Below, one piece after another: positions 44,915 to 55,638 of a stretch of DNA of 64,000 nt. The DNA comes from Blepharisma stoltei (Eukaryota; Ciliophora; Heterotrichea; Heterotrichida; Blepharismidae). Each line of letters starts with the position of its first letter. The stretch's first letter is position 1. A model generated the notes under the pieces. It worked only from the letters and a program-made list of their open reading frames with translations, made no database searches and was not told the origin of the DNA. The stretch is from contig CAJZBQ010000024.1 in NCBI GenBank assembly GCA_914767885.1, positions 620,001 to 684,000 of the forward strand, written 5' to 3'. Made by a program: the position numbers and the translations under genes.

Positions 44915-47087
44915 TTATTTTGCTTTTGGAGTTATGATAATAGTTGTTGTGGAGGCTACTGGATTCGGGAACAAAATGTTAATGAAGTTTCCTTTGCTCG
45001 TGATTTGAGGCTTCAAATCCAGTGTATTAGAAACTGTAAGAGTGTATCCATTAGGATAAACAAGTGCTGCATTCAAGAAAAGCACTGTTGGAGCACTCAC
45101 ATTAGGTGATAACTCAAATGTGGTTGAGAAATACCCTGTAGTATCAATGAAATATATTTTTGTTGGAACACCCTGATAATAAGGCACATAAGTTCTTTCC
45201 AGCGCTTTCAATTTCATAGTTTGCAAGTTTCCATCCCCATCATAAAGCCCTTCTTCCAAATTTCCACTTGTCGTGTAATCTCCAAATCCTTTAAACATCC
45301 AATAAGACCATCCAGTTAAATACTTATCACAAGCATTGGTCACTGAATTTATTTCAATAGGACAATCAGTCCTATTTGAGCAAGCCCCAAATTCTGTTAT
45401 CATCAGCCCTATTCCTAGGTTGTTAGCATCTTCTCTTCTTAATTTTACTTTTTGGTCATGGAATCTTTCACATAACTTACTTACTTATACATTAATAGGC
45501 GTCTGCCGTATTGTTAACGCAGTCACCAAGGACCCAATATTAGGGTTCACCTGCTTTGCGGTATAGTCTCAACTGGCCATAGAGACCAGCAAGGAGATAT
45601 ATACCTCCTCCTTCCCTCGGAATCCCGCAGCTTAAGTGCTGAGTGGGCGGGCTATAGATTTCTGCGGCTGATGCTTGAGTTGACGAGAGTTGGCTTTCCG
45701 AAATTCCAAAAAATAGAATTTCTGGTCACCTTTCAGCAAAAAGGGAAATTCCAAGTCCTGGGACGTAACGCCCAGTTTCACGCTAGGTACTTGCCCGAAT
45801 GGTCTAGGCGTTGCCTGTAGACTCTGCTGGGCTTACCCTTTCCAAGCCTGGACTCCCTTTCCTCTCGAGGAGAAAATCCATTCTGGTCGTTGAGCATGGG
45901 CCAGACTCTGCTCTGCAGAATTGCTTACCTTGGCATTGCTGCTCATTTCCTGAATGGCAAAACCTTGCCGTATATAATTAAAATATGAGTCGAGTATGTA
46001 TGGCTGGGAGGCCATACCCAGACGAAGACGCCATATTTTAATTATATCTTTCACATAACAATTTAGTTGATGCTGGAGGGTCTCCACCATTTGCGGTACA
46101 TTTTTCATTTTCCATGTCACAGCAATATAAATGGTCATTTAAAACTTGGGCATAATTGAGACTTGGACCGCCAGGGGTTTCGTTAAATCCTGCATTAAAA
46201 ACTATTCCACCTAAGATAGGTAATAAATCTGATTGAACAGGCTCAAAAAAGAGGATCTTGTTTGAGTCATATTTTCTGACGACGTTATTCACTTTTTGAT
46301 AGAGTGGCTGAAGGCCTTCTTTATCAAAAACTCCTGGAACTGCATAAGTTGGCTCGGTGTACATGTCTGCTGCTAAAGGCTCGTTTATTGGATCATAGCC
46401 GACTACATAGTTATTATTAACGAAATATTGGGAAACAACGCCCCAATAAGCAAGGAATTTGTCTTGTAGCCCATTGATATTTTTATAAAGTCTATTGAAA
46501 GCATCCATTGCTTGAGGGGTTGCATAGTATTCTGCAAACAGATGAGTAAGGCAGTCTGAAATTAAAGGATCCCCATTAGAATCATAAGTAAAATTGAACT
46601 TAGACATAGGAGTGCATGCCCCAAATCCTTCTAGTACAGGAGAAAGTTCACCACATGTATCACTTAAATTTTGAGCATAAAAATCTGGAACTCCTTCCCC
46701 ACAGATTCTCCTTGCAAAAACATCTTGATGGGCGTCAACAAGCGTATATAACCCTGCAGCTCCTAATTGATTTACCAAATTATTGACTAGTTGCAAATAA
46801 GTTGTATTGTAAACTCCTGGGCTTGTTTCAACAGCTTGCCACATGACACCAAGCCTAACAAAATTAAAGCCCCAGTTAGCTAAGTTTTGGATATCTTGAG
46901 GACATAAAGACATTTGTGGGTCGAAGCTGGTGGTTATCGGGATATATGGAGCTGATTTTACTACAACATTGACTCCATGGAATATTACTGATCTTCCATA
47001 GTCATCTTGAAACATTTTTGTGGTCGTATTTACCTTGATAACTGCTGTAACTAAGCCAGCGATGAATAGCAGTAAGAAGGAGAGCAT
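44915..47087 (-). CDS. GH5-like secreted glycosidase (endoglycoceramidase type), copy A
   Basis: Signal peptide MLSFLLLFIAGLVTAVIKV, then the endoglycoceramidase-like start RSVIFHGVNVVVKSAPYIP, NWGFNFVRLGVMWQAVETSPG, VDAHQDVFARRICGEGVPDF, acid/base motif YDPINEPLA and nucleophile motif ITEFGAC. A C-terminal beta domain (TYVPYYQGVPTKIYFIDTTGYF) ends the protein. It may cleave glycolipids or glucans of food organisms. A 569-bp retroposon-like element splits LLCER from FHDQKVKLRRE; joining the 14-bp duplication gives 529 residues, exactly the length of copy B next door. The gene is tandem with copy B and with a dead fragment downstream. Confidence 0.9.
45477..46045 (-). mobile_element. Retroposon-like insertion (IES) with 14-bp duplication
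   Basis: Flanked by ATCTTTCACATAAC (45463-45476, 46046-46059), which contains TA. The minus strand begins TAAAATATGGCGTCTTCG and ends AATGTATAAGTAAGTAA. Homologous along most of its length to the element at 60470-60990. Confidence 0.88.
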
Positions 47088-47275
47088 TTAATAAATATTC
47101 ACATCAGCTTAATTTAATACATAAAATAGTTTTCAAGATTGCTTATTAAATTTATTATTATAATGCGGGAAATCTCAGTTTAATTAATCAGCCCAGAATA
47201 ATTAAGTTTCTCCTTAAACATGGCGATAAATAAGCTAACTAATTTGAAAATTAAAAAGAAAGAATTTCTTTATTA

Positions 47276-48865
47276 TTAAGCTTCAACAGCAGATTTGGCT
47301 GTTATTACTATAGTTGTCCTTGAAGATACTGGGTTTGTATATAAAATATTGATGAAATTGCCTTTAGTGGTCACTACTGGCTGTAAATTAAGTGTATTTG
47401 AAATAGAAATATCATACCCATTTGGATAGACCATTGCTTGATTCAAAAATACCACTGTTGGAGCATTCACATTTGGAGAGAGATCATATGAGGTTGAGAA
47501 ATACCCAGTCGACGGAATAAAGAATAATTTAGTTGGAACTCCTTGGTAAGCTTGAGCATAAGTTCTCTGTAAGGCTTTAAGCTTATTTGTTTCTAAATTT
47601 CCACTTCCATCATAAAATCCTTCCACTGTGCTTCCAGCAGTTGTGTAGTCTCCATATCCCTTAAATTGCCAATAAGACCATCCAACTAAGTATTTATCAC
47701 ATGCATTTGTTACTGAAGTAATTTCAGCGACACATGCATCTGAATTAGAACAAGCTCCAAACTCTGTGAAAATTAGCCCAACTCCTAATTTTTCAGCGTC
47801 TTGGGATCTGACCTTAACTCTGTCATTATGAATTCTCTCACAGTGTTTTGCTTCTGAAAGAGGAGGATCTCCTCCATTTTGAACACAAGGGTTAAAATTA
47901 ACAGCGCAGCAGTATGTATGGTCATTTAAAACTTGTGCGTTATTAAAATTCACTCCTCCAGGAGTTTCGTTGAACCCAACGTTAAATATTAATCCTCCTA
48001 ATGCTGGCAGCACGTCAGACTGTACTGCTTCGAAAAATAAAATCTTTCTTAAGTCATTTTTTCTAACAGTCACATTTACTTTTTGCCATAGATATTGAAG
48101 GACTTCACGGTCAAAGTTTCCTGGAACCATATAGTCAGGGTTACTATACATATCAGCAGCAAGAGGTTCATTGAATGGATCATATCCAACTATAAAAGGA
48201 TTATTTGCAAAAAATGAAGACACAGTGTTCCAGAATGCAAGGAACTTGTCTTGCAGCCCATTGATATTTTTGTAAAGTCTTTGAAAAGCATCAGCGGCTT
48301 CAGGAGTTGTATAATAGCGAGGGAAATCGTGAGTGAGACAGTCAGAAATCAAAGGATCTCCATTTGCATTATAGGTTAAATTGAACTTAGATAATGGGGT
48401 GCAAGCTCCAAATCCTTCATATACAGGTGATAGCTCTCCACAAGAGTCACTTAAATTTTGAGCGTAGAAGTCAGGGACTCCTTCACCGCAGATTTTACGT
48501 GCAAAAAGGTCTTGATGGGCATCCACCAATACAGAAATCCCAGCTGCTCCTAATTGATTAACCAAGGTATTGACCTGCTGAAGATAAGTCATATTATAAG
48601 ACCCTGGACTTGTTTCGACTGCTTGCCACATAACTCCAAGTCTTACGAAGTTAAAACCCCAGTTTTGGAGATTTTGTATGTCTTGGGCGCAGAGAGACAT
48701 TTGAGGGTCAAATGAAGATGTAATAGGAATATATGGAGGAGCCTTTACAACTACATTGACTCCATGGAAGATTATTGTTCGGCCTGAGTCGTCCTCAAAC
48801 ATTCTAGTTGTGGTATTCATATGGATGGCTTGAGTGAAGCCCAAAAGGAGAATTAAGCTGAGCAT
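47276..48865 (-). CDS. GH5-like secreted glycosidase (endoglycoceramidase type), copy B
   Basis: Intact 529-residue paralogue of copy A. Signal peptide MLSLILLLGFTQAIH; then RTIIFHGVNVVVKAPPYIP, FNFVRLGVMWQAVETSPGSY, VDAHQDLFARKICGEGVPDFYAQ, acid/base DPFNEPLAADM, nucleophile FTEFGACSN, and the same C-terminal beta domain. Many Cys are conserved between the copies (CCAVNFNPC, HCERIH), fitting a secreted, disulfide-bonded enzyme. No insertion. It is transcribed away from the GPI-type protein gene to its right. Substrate is inferred from the family. Confidence 0.92.
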   Translation of the reverse strand: MLSLILLLGFTQAIHMNTTTRMFEDDSGRTIIFHGVNVVVKAPPYIPITSSFDPQMSLCAQDIQNLQNWGFNFVRLGVMWQAVETSPGSYNMTYLQQVNTLVNQLGAAGISVLVDAHQDLFARKICGEGVPDFYAQNLSDSCGELSPVYEGFGACTPLSKFNLTYNANGDPLISDCLTHDFPRYYTTPEAADAFQRLYKNINGLQDKFLAFWNTVSSFFANNPFIVGYDPFNEPLAADMYSNPDYMVPGNFDREVLQYLWQKVNVTVRKNDLRKILFFEAVQSDVLPALGGLIFNVGFNETPGGVNFNNAQVLNDHTYCCAVNFNPCVQNGGDPPLSEAKHCERIHNDRVKVRSQDAEKLGVGLIFTEFGACSNSDACVAEITSVTNACDKYLVGWSYWQFKGYGDYTTAGSTVEGFYDGSGNLETNKLKALQRTYAQAYQGVPTKLFFIPSTGYFSTSYDLSPNVNAPTVVFLNQAMVYPNGYDISISNTLNLQPVVTTKGNFINILYTNPVSSRTTIVITAKSAVEA

Positions 48866-49080
48866 ATTTTTATTCGCCTAATAACATGAGAAGAATTTAT
48901 CTTATAATATCAGAATGAGATTTAAAACCTACAATTTAATAATGCACTTTTAACCTTACCTTATATTAGTCTACTCAAAAGCTTTTTGATTTGTATAATA
49001 ATGATGCTAAAATCTAAAAATCCTCTTTAAATTCCCCAAAAATAAATTTTTTTATATAATTGCCTCAATTAATAATCTTA

Positions 49081-49412
49081 TCCACCTCCATGAGCGAACA
49101 AAAAAAAATCGTCTTTGCTCACGGAGGGGGGTTATTTTTTTTTTAAAAAAGTTTTATATATAAATTTTATTTTCTCAAAAATTTAAAAAAATACTAATTC
49201 GCAAAAATTGGAAAGTAAATATTTATCTAATTTGTAAAATTTATATTTTAAAACGCAATTTGTTTAAAATCAAAAGATTTCATTGTACCAATTATCACTT
49301 ATATATCAAAAAAATTGTTCCATAAAAAATTTTTGTTCGTTTACGAAAGTGGGTTTTTGGGGGCAAAAAATAGGGATTTTTCCAATGGTTTGTTCGCTCA
49401 CGGAGGGGGGAG
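49081..49412 (-). mobile_element. C-rich-TIR MITE upstream of the Cys-rich protein gene
   Basis: About 332 bp, hairpin end on the left (CCACCTCCATGAGCG), flanked by TTA (49078-49080) and CTA (49413-49415), an imperfect repeat. It ends about 70 bp before an ATG, inside the presumed promoter. Confidence 0.82.
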
Positions 49413-49483
49413 CTAGCAATTATCCTTTCTCAATTAATCGATATTTTCCTCTTAATTAAATTTCCACTTTCAAATAAATCAAA

Positions 49484-50310
49484 ATGTCACTACTCACAAT
49501 TTTCCTTGCCAGCTTGGCTTCAGCTCAATGCCCTGCTTACACATGTGCCGAACTCTCAACAGACATTTGCATGACCTGAAGCAATAACGCTGTCCAATTT
49601 AACAAAAATAGCTGCACATCTCATAGCCAAAGCTGTTTGATTTCTAAAGCAATGCTTGAATACTCATTTAACCCTTCACAAGGCAACTATTCTTGTGAGG
49701 CATCCTCTTCTTTGGGTTACACATATGGTTTTATGGACTGTGGAGAACAATTAGAGACAGAAATTTATTTAAAATCTGGAACGTTCCCAAAAAGCTGCTC
49801 TTCAGCAGGTTACAGTGATGAGAACTGCTTATTAGAAGATGGAAATTATTTGGAATGTGGCTGTGGATTCGATTCACTTTTATATTGTAAGCCGAATCCA
49901 AGCTCATACGTTTTTAAGAAATTCTGGGATATAGAGGTTTCCTCTATATAGCGCTAAAAGCGCAGACATTTTCCCAGGAGCTTTCCAAGTTCGTCGGACC
50001 AAATCGCTTTTTGGTCCGACCAAGGCATTGATTTGGTGCAACCTACCGATAAATTCGATCAGAATTTATCGGCCTTACAGCGCCAAACATAGGAAACTTC
50101 TATACTTGTTCAGATCAAGATAACATTGTGACTTCAGAATTTTATGAATATTATGATCTTCTTTATTCCTTCTACGTTGAATATAATACTGCACCTGACT
50201 GCGCTCTGACTCTTTTCCAGGAGTTTGGCATACTTCAAGGAACAGTTCCTAAAAGCAGTTCAGCTGTTTTTATTGGCTTAGGTGCCATAATTGCAGTCTT
50301 TGCTTTCTAA
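49484..50310 (+). CDS. Secreted Cys-rich protein, probably GPI-anchored
   Basis: Begins MSLLTIFLASLASAQCPAY, a clean signal peptide with cleavage after SASAQ-type sequence. The mature part has about 20 Cys (CPAYTCAELSTDIC, CTSHSQSCLI, GCGFDSLLYC), and the C-terminus SSSAVFIGLGAIIAVFAF is a hydrophobic tail preceded by small residues, as in GPI signals. A ~173-bp hairpin-rich IES splits KFWD from TCSDQDNIVTSEF. 217 residues. Such proteins form the surface coat of ciliates; a specific role cannot be given. TGA is Trp in CMT-W-SNN. Confidence 0.8.
49932..50102. mobile_element. Hairpin-string IES
   Basis: Ends TATAGAGGTTTCCT and its near complement. Inside are three separate perfect or near-perfect stems: AGCGCTAAAAGCGC, a CGGACCAAA...TTTGGTCCG stem and a CCGATAAATTC...GAATTTATCGG stem. 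TA-TA removal joins FWD to TCSDQ in frame. Confidence 0.8.
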
Positions 50311-50431
50311 AATTTTAATTTTTAAGAATTTTAATGCTTGAGCTTTGTATAATCCAAGTATTTAACATAAAAAATAATTTTTAATGGTATTCCTGCAAAA
50401 CTCTCAATTTATAAATCTAGTTCAATTATAT

Positions 50432-50632
50432 TTATCTTTGTGAAAGCTCTTTTAGCGATTGTAAAGTCGCCTCTCTACACTCCATAAATCTTAAAACACA
50501 ATTCTTGATGCACGATTTCTGCTTGCCCGTTAAATTTGGCGAAGGGTCGTTTACACACCTAAGAAAGCAAACATTTGTAGATTTCTTAACAATGTCTGAG
50601 AACAAAATATCATCCAAAGTGGGCTCAGACAT
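50432..50632 (-). CDS. Small TIM chaperone (TIM8/9/10/13 type)
   Basis: 66 residues with the twin CX3C signature: CFLRC, then 14 residues, CIKNC. Small TIM proteins form hexamers in the mitochondrial intermembrane space that escort hydrophobic precursors. The N-terminal helix (DILFSDIVKKSTNVCFLRCV) looks most like TIM13, but the members are hard to separate by eye. Its start codon is 16 bp from the start codon of the divergent INTS11 gene. Confidence 0.85.
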   Translation of the reverse strand: MSEPTLDDILFSDIVKKSTNVCFLRCVNDPSPNLTGKQKSCIKNCVLRFMECREATLQSLKELSQR

Positions 50633-50648
50633 ATTTCAATTATAAACA
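50633..50648. promoter_or_regulatory. 16-bp space between two divergent start codons
   Basis: All that separates the ATG of the small TIM gene from the ATG of INTS11. Any promoter elements must overlap the coding sequences, or transcripts must overlap. Confidence 0.6.
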
Positions 50649-52328
50649 ATGTCAATCGAAATAATTCCTCTAGGCGCAGGCCGAGAAGTGGGGAGAAGCT
50701 GCGTCATTGTAAGAATGGCAGGCCGAACACTTATGTTTGACTGTGGAATCCACATGGGTTATGAAGATCAGCGCAGATTTCCTGATTTTTCTCACATCGC
50801 TCAGACTGATGATTTCACGCCTTATTTTGACTGTGTGCTGATTACCCATTTCCATCTCGACCACTGTGGAGCTCTGCCTTATTTTACAGAGATGAAAGGA
50901 TACAACGGGCCAGTCTTCATGAGTGGGCCTACACGAGCTATAGCTCCGCTGATGCTGGAAGATTTCAGAAAAGTGTGTGTTGAGTACAAAGGAGAGTCAA
51001 ATTTCTTTACAAGTGAAATGATTAAAGGGTGCATGGCGAAAGTAACAACTATTGAACTGCATCAGACCATTACGGTGTGTGGGGATATTAATATTACTGC
51101 TTATTATGCAGGACATGTCCTAGGAGCAATTATGTATCATATTGAATGTAGAGGGTACTCACTTGTATATACAGGAGATTATAATATGGCAGGGGACAGA
51201 CATCTGAGAGGAGCGTGGATTGAGAGGCTAAACCCACATGTGGTGATATCAGAAAGCACCTATGCGACAAAGTATAAAGAATTGAAGATGAGAAGGGAAA
51301 AAATGTTTTTAAAGAAAGTTGTGCAGACTATAGAAAGAGGAGGAAAAGTACTGATTCCTGTATTCGCATTAGGAAGAGCACAAGAACTTTGTATTTTATT
51401 AGATACATATTGGCATAGGACGCATATTGAAGTTCCCATCCATTTTGCTGGAGCTTTAACTGAAAAAGCAAATTTATTTTACAAAACTTATATAAACTGG
51501 TGCAATGAAAATGTGCAGCGAACTTTTCTTATGAGAAACATGTTTGATTTTCAGCACATAACTCCTTTTGATAGAGGAAATATCAAAGCAAAAGAGCCTA
51601 TGGTCTTATTAGCGACCCCAGGTATGCTCCACGGAGGTTTATCTCTTAGTGTATTCAAAGAATGATGCGAAGACAGTAAAAACACCCTTATTCTTCCAGG
51701 CTACTGTGTCCCAGGAACAGTAGGCCATACACTATTAAAATCGAAGACAGACGTAGTCATGATTGAAGGAAAAGAATACGAAGTCAGATGTGAAGTCCAA
51801 GCTATGTCATTCAGTGCTCATACAGACCATAGAGGAATTATGCAAGTTCTCAAATGAATCCACTCTAGCAACGTTGTGCTTGTCCATGGCGAAGAAGAAA
51901 GAATGAGAGGGCTTCTGCAAGATGTCCAACAAACAATGGGTGTTCCTTGTTTCATGCCTGGAAATTTAGAACACTTGATGATCCAAGTTAATGCTTCTGT
52001 CCCTATGAAAATTGAGTACCCTCTAATTTGTGACTACCGCGCTACACATCATGTCAATTTCGTAGAAAATATATTCCAAAATAATCCAAGGCCTCAGGAG
52101 CTCGAATGCAACATTACTGATGATTGGATTTTAGAAGACGCCCGCAGCATTTCGTTCAGCTGTGAGATTTTCTGCAGCCTAAACCAATTAAAATCGACGC
52201 TTGAAGACTCTATTTTGCAGCTACTTTCAATAGAAGAAATTGCTGAGTCAAGGCTGCAGCTGACCTGGGATGCTAAAGATGATACACTAGTCTCTCCTCT
52301 CCTTTCTTCTCTCCCACAGGCCGCTTAA
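50649..52328 (+). CDS. INTS11: Integrator subunit 11 (metallo-beta-lactamase/beta-CASP endonuclease)
   Basis: RNA endonuclease that cleaves snRNA 3' ends and attenuated transcripts; paralogue of CPSF73. Motifs: IEIIPLGAGREVGRSC start, motif 2 HFHLDHCG, motif 4 GDYNM, LRGAWIERLNPHVVISESTYA, beta-CASP region FALGRAQELCILLDTYW, ATPGMLHGGLSL, and MSFSAHTDHRG. TGA codons at FKE-W-CED and VLK-W-IHS are Trp. 559 residues, slightly short for the family because the C-terminal dimerisation region is compact. The FALGRAQEL and GREVGRSC forms favour INTS11 over CPSF73. No insertion. Nuclear. Confidence 0.93.
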
Positions 52329-52361
52329 TATTTTACTAACTAATAGATTGTCTTAGCTATC

Positions 52362-53060
52362 TTAATTACCAAACACTACCTTTCTTAACAATGGGACAGT
52401 GTTATTGAAAGCCAACTCAAGTCTTTCGTCAATCGTATTGATGCATCTAATAAGCCCACCTTGAGATGTAAGAATGACTCCTCCACAGCAGCTTGCCGCA
52501 TGAGAATCAGCCACTGGTGCAGGCGGCAAGAAGTTATTTTTATCGATAGTCACATTCAAGCTGTAGTGTCCTGAAGTTTGGCTGTTGATCATGTCTAGAT
52601 AAGTTGCAGATGCTTCAGGGAGAACTTGTTCAATCAAAGCTAAGTCTTCTCTGCGGCACTGCAGGGTGATTTCAGCCTCCAGCATCTTGATGAAGCTTTG
52701 CACAAGCAGTCTCTTCAAGAAATCCTTATACTGGTTTGGGTTAGTCTTGATATTTTGGAGGATTGAGTGCTTGGTATCTTCAAGCAGCTGATTCATACAG
52801 TTGTTCCTAGTCGTCATGATTTCCATGCGTGCTGCGTTGATTGCTGTAGACTTGCTGATCCTTTTCTTGACTTCCAGCTGCTTCCACTTCTTTTCGTACT
52901 CAGCGGTGAGCTTTTCTTTAGCATTATGAAGATGTTTAGCTTTGGCTAAATTGTACTCGTGCTCTGTCTTGCTTTCGATTTCTCTGGCTTTTTCTTTCGC
53001 TTCTTCTTGGACGAAGGAGATCATCTGCCTTATACGTTCTCTTGCGTCACTCTCGTTCAT
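52362..53060 (-). CDS. ATP6V1E: V-type proton ATPase subunit E
   Basis: Peripheral-stalk subunit of the vacuolar ATPase. 232 residues: a long N-terminal helix (RIRQMISFVQEEAKEKAREIESKTEHEYNLAKAKHL) followed by the mixed C-terminal domain with KDFLKRLLVQSFIKMLEAEITLQCRREDLALI and CCGGVILTSQGGLIRCINTIDERLELAFNNTVPLLRKVVFG, diagnostic for subunit E. Tail-to-tail with INTS11, 33 bp apart. No intron or insertion. Confidence 0.95.
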   Translation of the reverse strand: MNESDARERIRQMISFVQEEAKEKAREIESKTEHEYNLAKAKHLHNAKEKLTAEYEKKWKQLEVKKRISKSTAINAARMEIMTTRNNCMNQLLEDTKHSILQNIKTNPNQYKDFLKRLLVQSFIKMLEAEITLQCRREDLALIEQVLPEASATYLDMINSQTSGHYSLNVTIDKNNFLPPAPVADSHAASCCGGVILTSQGGLIRCINTIDERLELAFNNTVPLLRKVVFGN

Positions 53061-53111
53061 CCGAATAAATTATATAACCATATTTGAGAACAAAGGTGTA
53101 ATTTAATTTAA

Positions 53112-53975
53112 CTATAATAAGCTACAAGAAGAGCATGATGTCGAGTCTCGGTGGCCTTCAGGGTCTTTAGACTGCTTTTGAGTCATTCTTGGGATCATGT
53201 AATGCTGCTCACTTGGGTCCGTTGTGGATAATATGTCAATATTCTGGTCTTCTGCGTCAAAGTATTCTGTCTGTGCGACAGAGTAAAAGTTTGATTTGTT
53301 GGTCATTGCAAATGATCGGCGAATTGTTGTGGATGATCTACTTGTGTCAAGTATGACTGAAACTTTAGTTTCACCTAAATAGAGGAGCAGAGCACCCAGT
53401 AAAGGCGCTTGATATCCATAGGCAATGATATCTTTGTTTTTCTCAAATTTTATCCCGTTAAATTCAAAAATGTTCAGTAGCTGGTTTTTCGGAATTAATT
53501 CGCCTTGCGGATTGTGATAATCAAATGCGATGATATTTGCGTTCAAAAGCTGACAATTGGTTGTGTTTTTCTTTATAAATTCTTGAGCAGTACAGATTAG
53601 GTTGTAGTTTAAGTCAAATTGGGGAGATTCTGCTAATTTTATTTGAGGTGGATCGCCGCTGACAAATTCAATTTCACAGTTTTTTAAGGTTTCGGAGCCT
53701 CCAATAAGGACTTTTACCTTTTCAAAGCCTGCTGCTTTAAGTGACCAAAATACCTGTGTTGCACTTTTGTCGTCTCCTATATCGTAGAGAACAATTGGTC
53801 GATTTTTATCAGCTCTGATACGCTTGATGTCTTCCAAAAACTCATCAACGTCTTCTTTAATATAAAACACTCATGAATTTTCGAGATATTCTGTGACTGA
53901 GCATGACTCTGGGCCACAATAAATAAATAGATAATTTTTCAGATTGTCTTCAGGCAGAGTAGTAAAAGGGTTCAT
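53112..53975 (-). CDS. Rhodanese-like domain protein with a CaaX-type C-terminus
   Basis: Starts MNPFTTLPEDNLKNYLFIYCGPESCSVTEYLENSWVFYIKED at 53975 (TGA as Trp). The segment NRPIVLYDIGDDKSATQVFWSLKAAGFEKVKVLIGG has the rhodanese/sulfurtransferase fold pattern. The residues expected for an active-site loop are not obvious. The C-terminus SCSSCSLL is a CaaX-like box (CSLL, geranylgeranyl type) with neighbouring Cys, so the protein may be lipid-anchored, which is unusual for a rhodanese. 287 residues. Family call moderate. Confidence 0.7.
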
Positions 53976-54213
53976 TATAATTTAGGAATAAATGTAGGTT
54001 AAAAATAAAATTAAGCATTTAAGCATGAAAGTGCAATTTCTGATGACTGTTAAGTCAAGATAATTAATTGCAAAAGCCAAAAAGGTATAATAAAACTATT
54101 TTAAGGTCATATATGACTGTTCTTCATAGTTGGTGAGTTTTGCAGTCTTTTTATGATTTGTGTTTTAGCCTACTTTTTGACTTTTGAACAGTTTTGATTA
54201 AAGCAAATATAAA

Positions 54214-55092
54214 ATGGTAGATAAAGAAGACCCTTCTTTGTCATTTTCTCAATCAATCGAAAGCTTTTCTCAATCCATCAGCAAAAACCTAACCCCCCGA
54301 AAAGTCAAAAAGCTGCTTGAAGACAGGGAAAAAGCAAAAGTTGTTATCAAAAATATCAAACATGTAATGAAAGAGCAAGGCGAACATATAAAGAAGCAGC
54401 AAAACGAATATAAAAAAGCGATTTCTACATTAGAAACCCAAAGTTTCACAACCCGTTTCCACGCTGTCGCATTTAAGCTAGAACTTGATGCAATGCGTCT
54501 AATCAGTATCAGAAGAAAATTCGATACGTTAGACCTCAAGTTAAATTTTCAAAAACTTATAAAAAATACAGTACTCGCCAAAAGGCAAGAAGAAGCTCAA
54601 ATAAAAGCTTCCTTGTCCTTGTATAAATCAGCATGCACAGGAATTTGATCAGTAATAAAGAATAAATCGTACGAATATTTGTCACAATCATTCCAAGCTC
54701 TCCGTTTGGGGCCAAAACCAAAGGCAAGCAAAAATTTGAAAAGTAGATTAGAAGCGCTGAAGCAAGAAAGGAAAAAATTGAGATCGCAGCTTAGAGGATC
54801 TTCAAAAGGACAAGATGACAGCCAAGCTTTGCAAGATTCAATTGAAGAAAATAAGCAGCTGAAAGAAAAGCTTACATCAACTGAAGAAAGTGTGGCGACT
54901 TTTATTAGAGAAATGACCTCATTGCTGGAAAAACATGAGCCGCCAGGGTTTAGAATCCCGGATGCAGAATCACCAAGACCAGGATTGAAGGTGAAAAAGG
55001 GAAAAAGACCGAAAGCAAGAGTGCCTTTGATTTCTCCTGAAAGAAATGAGATGGCTAGAAAACATAAGAATATTAAACTACAATTTGATTAA
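54214..55092 (+). CDS. Coiled-coil protein, hypothetical
   Basis: 292 residues reading through a TGA as Trp at CTGI-W-SVIKN. Basic and helical, with two coiled-coil stretches (EDREKAKVVIKNIKHVMKEQ; RLEALKQERKKLRSQLRG) and a basic proline-rich tail (LKVKKGKRPKARVPLISPERNE). No recognised family. Confidence 0.75.
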
Positions 55093-55171
55093 GCTTAGTT
55101 TTTAATAATGAAAATTTTAAGTTTTGTTCTATTATTACTTCAAAAGTTGTTTATTTTTTTGAACCATAATA

Positions 55172-55588
55172 ATTAAATGGCATCGGGTAACGAGGTAATT
55201 CAATCCATAAATTCCTTTTTCCCACACCAACTTTCATTATTGGGGTTAGGTTTTTACATATGGGCTTCTGCACAAGAGGAGAAAATATCGAGGAGTTTTA
55301 TACTTCGCCCGCCTTGTGTATCTTGTTTTACCTCTTTCTACTGCTGATATAAAAGGTATTGCCATAAGGCTGAGCAGGAGTTAGAGAAAAGTCGGATAGA
55401 GTGAGGCAACGCCCCAGCCGCTCGTAATCCTGTTCTCTTGGGTTCCAAATGACTTCACAGGGGCTAGGAGAAGCAAGCAGGACTGCGAGATCTGTCTGAT
55501 ATGAGATCGAGAGCAGCGACAAGATAAAGAAAAAAGGTATCTCGCCTGCACTGCGCAACTAGAGGCCCAACTATGGTAAGCTAATGTA
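55172..55588 (+). mobile_element. Retroposon-like element, intergenic
   Basis: GC-richer segment starting AATTAAATGGCATCGGG and ending near GGTAAGCTAATGTATTTG. The flanks share TTGTTTAT and TTGAAC blocks in order (about 20 bp, imperfect), suggesting an old target duplication. It shares GGGTTAGGTTTT with the element at 23428-23853. Boundaries approximate. Confidence 0.55.
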
Positions 55589-55638
55589 TTTGTTTATCCT
55601 TGAACAATATCTTGGCTTTTTCCAATAATCATTAAATT

